A stretch of 33,775 bases of DNA. Source: Lentisphaeria bacterium. GTDB taxonomy: Bacteria > Verrucomicrobiota > Lentisphaeria > Victivallales > Victivallaceae. The translations under genes were made by a program, and so were the position numbers. A model generated the notes under the pieces. That model made no database searches, was not told the origin of the DNA, and worked only from the letters and a program-made list of their open reading frames with translations. This document shows positions 15,812 through 24,861 of this stretch, one piece after another. The DNA is taken from assembly GCA_900768505.1 (NCBI GenBank), contig CAAGED010000042.1, positions 1 to 33,775 on the forward strand, written 5' to 3'. How positions within the stretch are numbered: position 1 is the first letter of the stretch; each line of letters starts with the position of its first letter.

Positions 15812-17086
15812 ATGAGTTACAAAGTGAAAATGGTCAGGGGTGTTTTCAGCAGTTTTGCGGGATTTTTAACAGTCGCCTCGGTTTCGGCTTTGGCCTGGTT
15901 GCCGTTGGCGATTCAGGCCGATGACGGTGGTTTTGGCGACTTGGTAAAGGGTTTCTTGGGCAGCGAAGATAAGTCTTCGGTTGCTTCTGACGGCAGTGTG
16001 GCGCGTCCCAAGTTGCAGATTCAGGCTCAGGTAACTCAATTTGGCGGCTCCGGCGTGATTGCCAAGGTGGTATTGGGTGATTTGGAATTCAACTCTAATC
16101 AGGTGGTTGAGTTGGAAACCGGTAAACATTATGTCGGAGAAGTCAGTTATCTGATGATTACTCACAATCCGGAAGCACGCCAGCTTTATACCGAGAATTT
16201 GGATTTCATCGCAGATTGGAGCGGCGATGAGGTTATGAAAGTCCAACTTAAAAAATTCCAATTCCGCGGCAGTTTGGAGTTGCCGCAGGGATTGAAGATG
16301 CAGTTTGCCGAGGTTTTGCCAGGAAAATTTTTGATGGGCGAAAAGTCATTCCGGCATAATGTCACTCTGACTAAAACATATTGGATCAGCAAATATGAGG
16401 TCACTCAAGCTCAGTACGAAGCCTTGATGGGGAATAATCCATCCGCAGTTATCGGACCGAATTTGCCGGTTGAGCAGGTAAGCTGGACTGCGGCGTTGGC
16501 TTTCTGTAAACGTTTAACTGAATATGAAGCCAATGCCGGGCGCTTGCCGGAAGGATATGAATATTCATTGCCGACGGAAGCCCAGTGGGAATTTGCGGCT
16601 CGGGGTGGCATGTACAGCCAGAATTACAAGTACAGCGGCAGCAACACGGCGGGGGATGTGGCGTGGTATCATGAAAATTCCGGAGAGGAGCCCTTAAGTG
16701 ATGTGGCGTGGAATTACCGTAAAGTAATTGAGAATAAAAATTCAACTCATCCGGTTGGCGCGAAAATGCCGAATGAATTAGGTATTTACGACATGAGCGG
16801 CAACGTCAGCGAATGGTGTTACGACAGCTTCAACTGGTATTGCAATGATGACCGGGATCCGGTCAGTACCTCCAAGAGTGAGTATCGGGTATTCCGCGGC
16901 GGCGCATTTGATGAATTTGCCTGGCGCAGCGGAGTAGGTTATCGCAATCGTTACTATACTTACAGCCGCAATTCCAATGTTGGTTTCAGAGTGGTTCTGA
17001 CACCGATTCGCAACGATATTCAGCAGAAAGCAACGGCGGTTTTGTTGCGCAACGACGTCAGCAATATACCAATGGAATTCAAGTAG
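15812..17086 (+). CDS. Secreted formylglycine-generating-enzyme-fold (SUMF1-like) protein, no catalytic cysteine
   Basis: A signal-anchor or signal peptide covers about 10-36 (FAGFLTVASVSALAWLPLAIQA). Residues 60-155 form an uncharacterised beta-rich domain. From about 163 the FGE-sulfatase fold follows: MQFAEVLPGKFLMGE, KTYWISKYEVTQAQYEALMG, LPTEAQWEFAARGG (253-266), NELGIYDMSGNVSEWC (321-336), and FRGGAFDEFAWRS (361-373) ending in GFRVV. The last 80 residues contain no cysteine, so the pair used by true formylglycine-generating enzymes is missing. Many such homologs are non-catalytic or ligand-binding. AAAGAG precedes the ATG. A strong terminator follows at 17117. Confidence 0.85.
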   Translation: MSYKVKMVRGVFSSFAGFLTVASVSALAWLPLAIQADDGGFGDLVKGFLGSEDKSSVASDGSVARPKLQIQAQVTQFGGSGVIAKVVLGDLEFNSNQVVELETGKHYVGEVSYLMITHNPEARQLYTENLDFIADWSGDEVMKVQLKKFQFRGSLELPQGLKMQFAEVLPGKFLMGEKSFRHNVTLTKTYWISKYEVTQAQYEALMGNNPSAVIGPNLPVEQVSWTAALAFCKRLTEYEANAGRLPEGYEYSLPTEAQWEFAARGGMYSQNYKYSGSNTAGDVAWYHENSGEEPLSDVAWNYRKVIENKNSTHPVGAKMPNELGIYDMSGNVSEWCYDSFNWYCNDDRDPVSTSKSEYRVFRGGAFDEFAWRSGVGYRNRYYTYSRNSNVGFRVVLTPIRNDIQQKATAVLLRNDVSNIPMEFK

Positions 17087-17116
17087 TATTGTTGAGTTGA
17101 ATTTACTAAATTACAT

Positions 17117-17146
17117 GGAGCGAAAAATCGATTTCGCTCCTTTTTT
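17117..17146 (+). terminator. Rho-independent terminator
   Basis: A 9-bp stem (GGAGCGAAA with TTTCGCTCC), a 6-nt loop and six T follow the SUMF1-like gene by 30 bp. Confidence 0.92.
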
Positions 17147-17205
17147 ATTTAGATTGAAAGATAGGGGTAAATATCATAAAATTATAGAATTAGTTTAATT
17201 TTAAA

Positions 17206-17234
17206 TTGACAAGCAATATGTAAGATGATATTAT
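17206..17234 (+). promoter_or_regulatory. Strong sigma70-type promoter
   Basis: TTGACA (17206-17211), a 17-bp spacer and TATTAT (17229-17234) give a near-consensus promoter about 42 bp before the TIR/TPR gene's ATG. With the terminator just upstream, it defines a new transcription unit. Confidence 0.75.
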
Positions 17235-17276
17235 ATTAAAAATTATATTTTTTAGTATAAATCGAGGGAGAGAGCG

Positions 17277-19874
17277 ATGAAAACGGGGTATTTTTCATAT
17301 ATTGCATTTTCTGGCGGCGATGCTGGATTGCCGATTTTTTTGCACAATTTTTTGGAGATTGCCAAATATCCGGGCGAAGTTCTGGCTCCGGTCGTTGATG
17401 GTGCGCGAACCACCCATGGCTCCTGGGATAAGGATGCGACATGCGGCGGGGATTTAAAGCAGAAATTGTCAGACAGCGATTTTTTGCTGGTGATTTTCTC
17501 CAGTGATTCGTTGATCGGCGGTCTGGATCAAGCATACGATGGGTATTTAGCCTGGTGTGTCAATATTTTTTTAAATTCGCATCACAATGCGGTAAAAAAA
17601 ATAATCCCCGTGTTGGGTGGCGGCAACAATCAAGTGGAGGCGGAGGAGTGTTTGCCGGATAAATTTAAAGAATTATTGAGTGAGGAGAATTTATTGTTCG
17701 ATTTCCGTTTACCGGCCAATGCAGATGACGCCTCGGATTTGGAAAAGCATTGGAATAGTTGCGCCCTTCCCCTTTTGAATGAATTGCTTAAATTGGAACG
17801 TTCGGATTGGAACGTTGAGTTGAATCGGCAGAAACAATGTAAAAATTTACATTTGGGGATGGTTTACACTGCCTTGTTGCTTGCCTTGGGTTGGGGGGTA
17901 TTTGAGTTGTACAACAATTCAAAAAAGCCAGCAGCAGATACCCGATTGAATAACAATCGAATTGAGAATGTTGTGAATCCGGTTGCTCAATCGGAAAAAA
18001 GCGGTGATTTGGAGAATGCAACGGCGGAATTGACTCAGCAGAAGTTGATCATTGATAATTTGGAGCAGCAGATTTATGCTGAAAAAGCCAAGGTTATGAA
18101 GCTGGAGCAGACGCAAAAAGGTTTTGACGAGAAAATTGCTGCAGCGGTAGCGGCGGGAGAAAATACGATTTCTCTGCAAAATAATAAACTGAAAACTCTG
18201 CAGAATGAAATTAATTCACAACGTCAAGCGCTGGAAATACTTAATAATATTTTTAACAGCACGCTGCAAAATTCTGAAGACAATCAGTTGAATCTTGATG
18301 TGTTATCTAAATTTTCCATGCATTATATTGGAATTGCCCAAGACACTTACAGCCGGATAATTGCTTCCGACGTTATGATTGAAATTTTTTTGAATGGCGG
18401 ATTTTTGACAACCGCCAGGGAATTGCTGGATTTAACGCTGCCGTTGAAGAAGGAATTTAACGGAGACTCCTCAGTGGAATATTTGCAGGCGTTGGCGGAC
18501 ATTGGCGGAATATTATTGCGGCAAAATCAATTGAACGAGGCGGCGGATAAATTGTATCTGGCGGAAAATATATTGCGTCGGCAGGATTTGAAAAAAAATC
18601 CCGTAAGATTGATTCTGGCGCAGGTAATGGATAATTTAGGAGAGATTTCCAGTCTCAAGGGCGATGATAAAATTGCAATGGTGCAGTTGGCTGATGCCAA
18701 GGAGATTATCGATACCACCAGGGGAGGGGAGAGACTGGAGTTTCTGAAGGTGGATAATTTGATAAAATTGGGGCGGGTTTATGCGGCGGAGTTGGATTAT
18801 CCTGCGGCGGAATCGGCTTATAGCGAGGCGGCTAAATTGATTCGTAAATTGCCGGCAAGGCGCAGGTTCAATATCAAATTGACCGATACTCTTATGGCAT
18901 TGGGAGATTTATATGACCGGCAGCAGAAGTATTCGCAGGCCGTAGCCAGTTATGTTGAAAGTTTGGGGATTTTGCGCAAGAGTAACGCCGGCAAGATGGC
19001 AGATTTAAATATGAAAACGGCGGATTGTGCCACCGCATTGGGAGTATCTCGTCACTGCAATGGAGAATCAATTGCCGCATTGGCAGACTTGGAATCGGCG
19101 GCCAATGTTTACCGGGAGTTATTGCAAAATTCCGGCGAAGCGGCGATAAAACATAAGATGGTGAAAAATTTGTGTTATACCGCTGAGTTGCGTTTCGCCG
19201 CCAAATTGGCGTTGCAGGCCGAGAGTGCCTTTAACGAAGCTGAAAAACTTTGTGAAGAACTGGCGGTTGGTGAAAAGAATTATGACCGGGATTGGTATGG
19301 AAAAAATTTGACCCGAATGGCGGAAGTATCGTTGAGCATGGCCAATTTTAAAAATGCGGAAAAATATTACTCCCAGGCGTTGTCATTTTACCGTGCCGGG
19401 AGTAATTACGAGGATAAGGTTGGAATAATATTGAATGATTTGGGAAATTTATTTCGCCGTCAAACCTTGTATCGTGATGCGGAACAATATTACACTGAGG
19501 CGTTGAAGGTGCGGGAAAAGTTGGTTAAATCGCAAAAAAATAATTCCGGAGCATTGGCTGATTTAGCATCGACTCAAAACAATTTGGCCATTCTCTGCGA
19601 AAGCACATTGCAGTTTAAAACGGCGGCGGATTATTATGAAAAGGCATTGGCCATTAGGCGTCAATTGTTGGAAAAGCAACGTAATGTTGAGAATGCACTG
19701 GCGTTTTGCCGCACTGCCAAGGGGTATGGTGATTTACTTTTGGAACAAAAAATTGATTTAGCTCTGGGACGCAAGTTAATTGATGAGGCAAACTCGCTTA
19801 TGCAGGAGTACCGGCAGGAGCCGCAGATGGTTAAATTTAAAGCACAGTTGGAGAGTATGGCGTTAATTCAATAA
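17277..19874 (+). CDS. Membrane-anchored TIR-like / coiled-coil / TPR protein
   Basis: Domain order in 865 residues: a TIR-like domain (about 3-170), one transmembrane helix (about 191-211), a Gln/Glu-rich coiled coil (about 245-325), then a long array of tetratricopeptide-like helical repeats (about 375-850; for example MAEVSLSMANFKNAEKYYSQAL and DLGNLFRRQTLYRDAEQYYTEAL). TIR features are the opening GYFSYIAFSGGDAGLPIFLHN, SDSDFLLVIFSSDSL (65-79), YLAWCV (90-95) and KKIIPVLGG (107-115). At the usual WCxxE position the sequence is W93-C-V-N-I97, so the glutamate of TIR NADases appears absent. A strong promoter and GAGGGAGAGA ribosome binding site precede it. The GcvH-like gene follows after 35 bp. 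It could be a signalling scaffold; it is not a proven defence protein. Confidence 0.8.
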   Translation: MKTGYFSYIAFSGGDAGLPIFLHNFLEIAKYPGEVLAPVVDGARTTHGSWDKDATCGGDLKQKLSDSDFLLVIFSSDSLIGGLDQAYDGYLAWCVNIFLNSHHNAVKKIIPVLGGGNNQVEAEECLPDKFKELLSEENLLFDFRLPANADDASDLEKHWNSCALPLLNELLKLERSDWNVELNRQKQCKNLHLGMVYTALLLALGWGVFELYNNSKKPAADTRLNNNRIENVVNPVAQSEKSGDLENATAELTQQKLIIDNLEQQIYAEKAKVMKLEQTQKGFDEKIAAAVAAGENTISLQNNKLKTLQNEINSQRQALEILNNIFNSTLQNSEDNQLNLDVLSKFSMHYIGIAQDTYSRIIASDVMIEIFLNGGFLTTARELLDLTLPLKKEFNGDSSVEYLQALADIGGILLRQNQLNEAADKLYLAENILRRQDLKKNPVRLILAQVMDNLGEISSLKGDDKIAMVQLADAKEIIDTTRGGERLEFLKVDNLIKLGRVYAAELDYPAAESAYSEAAKLIRKLPARRRFNIKLTDTLMALGDLYDRQQKYSQAVASYVESLGILRKSNAGKMADLNMKTADCATALGVSRHCNGESIAALADLESAANVYRELLQNSGEAAIKHKMVKNLCYTAELRFAAKLALQAESAFNEAEKLCEELAVGEKNYDRDWYGKNLTRMAEVSLSMANFKNAEKYYSQALSFYRAGSNYEDKVGIILNDLGNLFRRQTLYRDAEQYYTEALKVREKLVKSQKNNSGALADLASTQNNLAILCESTLQFKTAADYYEKALAIRRQLLEKQRNVENALAFCRTAKGYGDLLLEQKIDLALGRKLIDEANSLMQEYRQEPQMVKFKAQLESMALIQ

Positions 19875-19909
19875 GTGGCAGAAAATTGATATAATAATTG
19901 GAGGATAAA

Positions 19910-20293
19910 ATGTTTTTTTATACTCAAAACAATCTTTTTATTGAGTGGGAAAATTACCTGATGACCATTCATCTCGCCAATTACGTTCCGCAGCATTTGG
20001 GACGGGTTGTTGCCGTTGCGTTGCCGGAGATGAATCGGTGTTATCAGCCGGGCGAATTGCTTTTTGAATACAAAATAGGTGATTTGAATTACCCAGTGGC
20101 AGCACTGGGCAACGGAGAGGTAGTTGCGGTAAACGACTCTCTGCGCCAGGGGCTGATTGCGTTGAACGCCAATCCGGAGCAGAATGGTTGGATTTGCAAA
20201 ATAAAATTGGCGGAGAACGCCGATTTTTCCCGGATAAAATTATTGACTCCGGCGCAGTATACCCAATGGATCTCCGAAAAAAAACAAAATTGA
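19910..20293 (+). CDS. GcvH-like protein lacking the lipoyl lysine
   Basis: This 127-residue protein resembles the glycine cleavage H protein: RVVAVALPEMNRCYQPGEL (32-50) and GEVVAVNDSLRQGLIALNANPEQNGWICKIKL match the GcvH hammerhead fold and its ending GWLxKI. Aligning its VALPE...GEVV segment without gaps to typical GcvH puts Asp58 where the lipoylated lysine should be. Lys55 is three residues off. It is therefore probably not a working glycine-cleavage carrier, and no gcvT or gcvP is nearby. The ATG at 19910 has a perfect GGAGG 6 nt upstream; a TTG at 19898 is not needed. It is likely co-transcribed with the TIR/TPR gene and ends 4 bp before the convergent acetyltransferase gene. Confidence 0.75.
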   Translation: MFFYTQNNLFIEWENYLMTIHLANYVPQHLGRVVAVALPEMNRCYQPGELLFEYKIGDLNYPVAALGNGEVVAVNDSLRQGLIALNANPEQNGWICKIKLAENADFSRIKLLTPAQYTQWISEKKQN

Positions 20294-20297
20294 TAGA

Positions 20298-20786
20298 TCA
20301 GAAAAGCAGTTCCAGACATAACCAGTCGGTGTCGTATGAGAAGTATTCGCCGCGTTTTTTGGCTCCGAGTTTTTCGTAAAGGTGAATTGCCGGGAAATTG
20401 GTTTTGCAAACCAGAATCCGCAGCGAGTCAAATCCCTTCGTTTGGGCGCATTTAATCAGTTGTGCCATGAAATATTGGGCAATTCCCTGACCTTGTAACT
20501 GGCGTTTCACGCCGATACGCATTAGATCGCAGGGATTTTTACCCTGCCACGGTAGGATATTGTCGTGTTCCGTTAGGTGTTTTATGGTACCGACGGCCGC
20601 TAAGGTGTTATTCTGAGTGCGCAGTAAATATATTGCGTTGTCTTGAATATCCTCTTCGGCATGAACTATTGTAGGATAATCAATACTCCAAGCACAAAAC
20701 GGCGTGCCCGCCAGGGATTGCCAAAGCGCATAAATTGCTTCGGCATCCTCCGGTAGGGCAGGCAAAAAAATAAATTTTGTTTCCAT
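20298..20786 (-). CDS. GNAT-family N-acetyltransferase
   Basis: This 162-residue protein has the GNAT fold that transfers an acetyl group from acetyl-CoA to an amine. Its acetyl-CoA-binding motif A is LMRIGVKRQLQGQGIAQYFM (about 88-107), with the Q-x-x-G-x-G/A core QLQGQGIA. It is followed by the motif B region LRILVCKTNFPAIHLYEKLGAKKRG. The acceptor cannot be predicted. The gene is alone on its strand, tail-to-tail with the GcvH-like gene. The start ATG follows GAAGAA at weak ribosome-binding distance. Confidence 0.88.
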   Translation of the reverse strand: METKFIFLPALPEDAEAIYALWQSLAGTPFCAWSIDYPTIVHAEEDIQDNAIYLLRTQNNTLAAVGTIKHLTEHDNILPWQGKNPCDLMRIGVKRQLQGQGIAQYFMAQLIKCAQTKGFDSLRILVCKTNFPAIHLYEKLGAKKRGEYFSYDTDWLCLELLF

Positions 20787-20823
20787 CTTTTTTATTCTTC
20801 TAATGAGTGAGGATTATTGGCTG

Positions 20824-20859
20824 AAAAAAGCCGATCCGGATTTTTTACTCCAGATCGGC
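20824..20859 (-). terminator. Rho-independent terminator of the large secreted protein gene
   Basis: On the minus strand an 11-bp stem (GCCGATCTGGA with TCCGGATCGGC, one U-G pair), an 8-nt loop and six U follow the stop codon of the 1327-residue gene by about 19 bp. Confidence 0.9.
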
Positions 20860-20877
20860 AATATTCCGGTGATTTAT

Positions 20878-23800
20878 TTATTTTTCTTTTTCGTAAGCGT
20901 AGACATTTTTGATGCGGATAATTGGATTTATATCCTTCATCTCGGTCAACTTAAGCGATCTTGGATAATTGGATACTCCAATACCCCGTAATTTGACCGG
21001 GAATTGAATCACGCCGTCTCCCTTGCCGTCCCGTTGCCATTGCCATTGGTTTTCTCCCGGCGCATGAACTTTGATCGGCGAATCGCCGGTCAGCGGGAAT
21101 TTTAATTCGTTCCATGAGTCAAAATTCAACCCCATCTTGTCCGGCCAATCGTAGGTGCTGCATCCGTAGCCGCCGGTTCCGGCGCTGACCCAAACTTCGC
21201 CTTGGGCATCTTCGATTTCAAAATAAACCTTGCCCCAGGAGGAGTTGCCGCTTATTTCAAGCGCCAGTGTGTCCGGCCGGCCGGCAATTTCCACCGGCTC
21301 CTTTAGACGTATAAAGGCATACTCGGCGACTAATGGCTGGGATTTTTCAGCCGGTTTGAATTCCAATTCCAGACATTTTCCCTGCTCGGCATCATCGGTG
21401 GAACGCATCAGGTAACTGCCGGGTTTCATAAAGTAGAGGAACCCCGGATCCTTATTGCCGGTTTGCAGCCGCTTGTCTTCGCTTAAATCCAAGTGCCATT
21501 TTCCGGAATCGTCCGCCGTGACGACTTTACTTTTTTTGGCCGCAGCGGGGTAGACTTCGTTGGGATAACGCCGGGTGCCGTCGGCTTTTACTGAAGTGAT
21601 AGCGCCGGAGGTAACCAGATAAATCGGTTCCTCGGAAATGGTAATTTTTCCTTGATTGGCTTTTAAGTTTATTGGAGTGATTTTCCCGAAAAGGTCATGT
21701 TGAGTCAACTGATTATTGGATGCGTAAATTTCCGCATCAATTTCACCCCTGGCAGTCCACAAGGCGTAAACTTTTTCATTTCCTTTGGTAAATTCCAGGG
21801 CGTAAACCGTGTTGCTGCCGGTGGACAACTGTCGGGTGAATTTGGCACAATCCAGCACATCTGTCAGGGTAGCCACCGCCGCCGCCACCGGATGCGGGTA
21901 CATAAGCGGATAACGGCTGTAACTGCCTTCGCCCCAAATGGAATTGTAGTAGCTGTTGCCCATCTCGGTTACGCAGGGTACCCCTATAAGTTTTTGCCCC
22001 CAGGCGTGAGCTATCAAAGCGTCACGGACGATAAATGCCGCGTGAAGCGAGGGTGAGAAGTGACGGATCACCCGGCTTTTCCACTCATAGCAGGCTTCCG
22101 GACCTAAATTCTTGTAGTTGTAAATCTCCGCCAATTGTTTCAACTGCCAGTTGGAGTAGGCCAGACTGCGCTCCGGCGGCATGGTCATGCCGACGGATTC
22201 CTCACCCATGGCGTCAATAAATTCCCGGGGATATTTCTCCCGGAACAACTGCGCCAAAAGTCCCACCGAGTAGCCGGAATTGCCAATTACCAACTTAACA
22301 TCCGGCGCATATTTCCGCCACATTTGAGCGATAAATAAAGCCTGTTGTGTCCGGTCTTTGTCCCTTTTTTCCTGATTTTCGTCAATGGCGGTAATTTCGC
22401 CAACCAGCTCCATCGGGTAGGGGCCGCCGCCGGATTCGTGGAATATCATCGCCTGCTTGACATGAGGATATTTTGCGACAAAATCCTTGATTTTCGCCGA
22501 CGCTTCCGCTTCGGTTTTTACGGTATGAATTGAGAAATATTGTCCAAGCGTCAAACCGTATTTTGCTCCGGCTGCCTCAGAATCCACATGGGTGCGCCGT
22601 ACACCCAAGCGTTTGAGAATATCCCCCCAGTTGTCCACACCTCTGGGAGTATAATGTGCGCCGTTGAAGTTCCAGACAAAATACGGTGACTCGTAGGATG
22701 CCTTGCGGGTGTCCGGCGGCAGCAAAATAAACGAGCTTTTGTGGGTGACTGCCACTTCGCCGGAGTTGGTTATCGCTTCAAATTTCACGCCGTACCAGCC
22801 AAAATCTTTCTGGGGGAAAAACACCTGTTGAACTCCTGGATCGGCGGAGGTGAATTTGTCAACTTTTTCATACAGTTTCCGGCCGTCGATGTCGCTTACG
22901 GTAATCTTTACCGAAAATGGCTGATTTTCCAATGATTTAACGGTATAACTCATGGAGGGTTTTTCATCGGGGTAGTAGGTGTTGGTCGTCCGTCCCGGCA
23001 TGGCGCTGAATTCCAGGGGCGAACGTTTCAGCGTGGCGGCGTAAACAATGACGGAACTCTTGTCGTCCGCCGGTTTACGGGAGCGGTCAAAGTAGTAGTT
23101 GTCCTTGTCGTTCAGCTTGCCGACAAATTCAAAGTCCAGCTGGGGATTTTGCTCCATCACCAGGACGTCCTGAATTGAACCGATGTCAAAATTAAATTCC
23201 ACCAGATAGAGTGTAACATCGCCCACTTTACCGGCTACGGAAACGTTTGGCGGCAGCGGAGTATCCGGCTTGGCGGGTAACGTGACGCTTACATCACAAA
23301 TCGCCTGCGCCCGCCCTTGACCCGGTTTTGCAAAATTGGTGAGTCGAGCCGTTATCACCGGAACAAAATCCGCCGGCGCATTGGGATTGACGGCGCATAA
23401 TGCGTATGCCTTGTTATATTGGGCAGTGGGTACGGAAAAATGCATGCTTGACGGCATGCCGTCAAAAGCGTCCCGCTGCAGGTAGCCGTCGCACTCCAGC
23501 ATGAAAGAGCCCAAATTCTCCTTGCAATGCGACAAATTCAACGCATAACGTGAATCTGCCACTTGCATGGGAATTTTGTTGTCGGTAAGGGTTACTTCAC
23601 CGGTCAACGGGCCGAATGGGTGTTGTAAGGCAGTCACATTCAGGGGTAAAAAAAGATTTGTCGGTAGATATTTGTCACTTAATGGGGTGCGTTTTATGTC
23701 GGCGACTTTGCCGGCGGAACCAAGATTGAGTTCCACGGAATCCACCGGGGCGGCAGTCAAAATTTTTCCGAAGTATTTGCCGTCCAGGTAGAGCTGGTAT

Positions 23801-24861
23801 TGATACTGGCTGTCTTGGGGTGCGCCGGTGAGTTTTATATGCAGATAATGCTGGGAGGCGCCGGGAAATTTGTCGTAATTGGCGGCAATTTCCGCCGCTT
23901 CCGGGTATTCATATCGATCCTGGAGGCGGGGGCGAATCCAAACTTGTTTAACGATGCTGCCGAATTTTGCTCGAAACGCCGCATCGGGAAGTTTTTGTTT
24001 TTCGTTTTTTTGTTCAAATTGGCTCTTGCCAGCTGGAATGCTTCGAACCTGACGGGTAAATTCCGTATCCACCACCTGCAAGGTTAGGGGATAACTCTGA
24101 CCACCGGATTTAAAATCAATCTTTAACTCGTTGGGTATTTCGCCTTTTTTTACTTTGAATTCCAAGTCACCGACCGGGGATTTTGAATTCAGTTTGCTTA
24201 TGTCATCCGCTGCCGGTTCCGGGACATGTTTATACAATTCGATATAATCGCGCAGCTCCGTCAAATCCTGCCGTCCCGCATTGTCTCTGATAACAATTGA
24301 ATCCAAATGAACCGGATTGCCGCTGAAAAAATTGAAGCCGGTCAATTTACCGTCGGGAGCCTTTGCTTCGGCCTCTTTGACCAGTTTGCCATCCCGCACC
24401 ACAAAAAATGTTGTCCTGCCGTCTTCAAATAACACCAGTGCCTGATTCCACTGCCAATTCGGAAACCCAAATTCTGCTTCATTTGCTGAATTATTGTCAA
24501 AATATGCGCCGTTTTCGGCAATGTTAAGCGTCTGAATTTGCTTGCCGTATTGGAGCTGCAGCTGAAAGGCGCGTTCAGGAGTATTGGGAAAACGGAATCT
24601 GAAACTCATCAAGGCGCTTTTGCCCTTCAATGGTGTTTGCAGCTGAAAAAACTCCTTGCGTAGCTGCGTTGGGGTTTTCGGGTTGAAATCCAAATTTTTC
24701 AGACTGGGCGGGTACTCGCTGATGCTTGTCCCGGCGTTAAAGGCGGGCAGAAAGTCGCCGTAACGGTCAAATTCCTCAAAAAAAACTACTTTACTGCGTT
24801 CCGCCGCATATATTGCCGCCGGAAAGCTTAGCATTGCCAATAATAATGCTCGCTTGTTCAT
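20878..24861 (-). CDS. Very large secreted glycoside-hydrolase-like protein
   Basis: This 1327-residue exported protein starts at the ATG at 24861 (AAGGA about 11 nt upstream); in-frame ATGs at 24882 and 24909 have no ribosome binding site. A signal peptide (MNKRALLLAMLSFPAAIYA) opens it. Residues 22-200 look like a LamG/concanavalin-type sandwich (FEEFDRYGDF, then FNFFSGNPVHLDSIVIRDN). Several Ig-like segments follow (about 250-720). Residues 722-1010 look like a (beta/alpha)8 hydrolase barrel, with candidate catalytic acids Glu809 (IFHESGGGPYP) and Glu887/888 (AMGEESVGMT). After it comes a beta-sandwich ending EEPIYLVTSG, as behind clan-A hydrolases such as GH39. A C-terminal carbohydrate-binding-like domain closes it. 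The family and substrate are not established. It is a single-gene unit with its own terminator. Confidence 0.7.
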   Translation of the reverse strand: MNKRALLLAMLSFPAAIYAAERSKVVFFEEFDRYGDFLPAFNAGTSISEYPPSLKNLDFNPKTPTQLRKEFFQLQTPLKGKSALMSFRFRFPNTPERAFQLQLQYGKQIQTLNIAENGAYFDNNSANEAEFGFPNWQWNQALVLFEDGRTTFFVVRDGKLVKEAEAKAPDGKLTGFNFFSGNPVHLDSIVIRDNAGRQDLTELRDYIELYKHVPEPAADDISKLNSKSPVGDLEFKVKKGEIPNELKIDFKSGGQSYPLTLQVVDTEFTRQVRSIPAGKSQFEQKNEKQKLPDAAFRAKFGSIVKQVWIRPRLQDRYEYPEAAEIAANYDKFPGASQHYLHIKLTGAPQDSQYQYQLYLDGKYFGKILTAAPVDSVELNLGSAGKVADIKRTPLSDKYLPTNLFLPLNVTALQHPFGPLTGEVTLTDNKIPMQVADSRYALNLSHCKENLGSFMLECDGYLQRDAFDGMPSSMHFSVPTAQYNKAYALCAVNPNAPADFVPVITARLTNFAKPGQGRAQAICDVSVTLPAKPDTPLPPNVSVAGKVGDVTLYLVEFNFDIGSIQDVLVMEQNPQLDFEFVGKLNDKDNYYFDRSRKPADDKSSVIVYAATLKRSPLEFSAMPGRTTNTYYPDEKPSMSYTVKSLENQPFSVKITVSDIDGRKLYEKVDKFTSADPGVQQVFFPQKDFGWYGVKFEAITNSGEVAVTHKSSFILLPPDTRKASYESPYFVWNFNGAHYTPRGVDNWGDILKRLGVRRTHVDSEAAGAKYGLTLGQYFSIHTVKTEAEASAKIKDFVAKYPHVKQAMIFHESGGGPYPMELVGEITAIDENQEKRDKDRTQQALFIAQMWRKYAPDVKLVIGNSGYSVGLLAQLFREKYPREFIDAMGEESVGMTMPPERSLAYSNWQLKQLAEIYNYKNLGPEACYEWKSRVIRHFSPSLHAAFIVRDALIAHAWGQKLIGVPCVTEMGNSYYNSIWGEGSYSRYPLMYPHPVAAAVATLTDVLDCAKFTRQLSTGSNTVYALEFTKGNEKVYALWTARGEIDAEIYASNNQLTQHDLFGKITPINLKANQGKITISEEPIYLVTSGAITSVKADGTRRYPNEVYPAAAKKSKVVTADDSGKWHLDLSEDKRLQTGNKDPGFLYFMKPGSYLMRSTDDAEQGKCLELEFKPAEKSQPLVAEYAFIRLKEPVEIAGRPDTLALEISGNSSWGKVYFEIEDAQGEVWVSAGTGGYGCSTYDWPDKMGLNFDSWNELKFPLTGDSPIKVHAPGENQWQWQRDGKGDGVIQFPVKLRGIGVSNYPRSLKLTEMKDINPIIRIKNVYAYEKEK

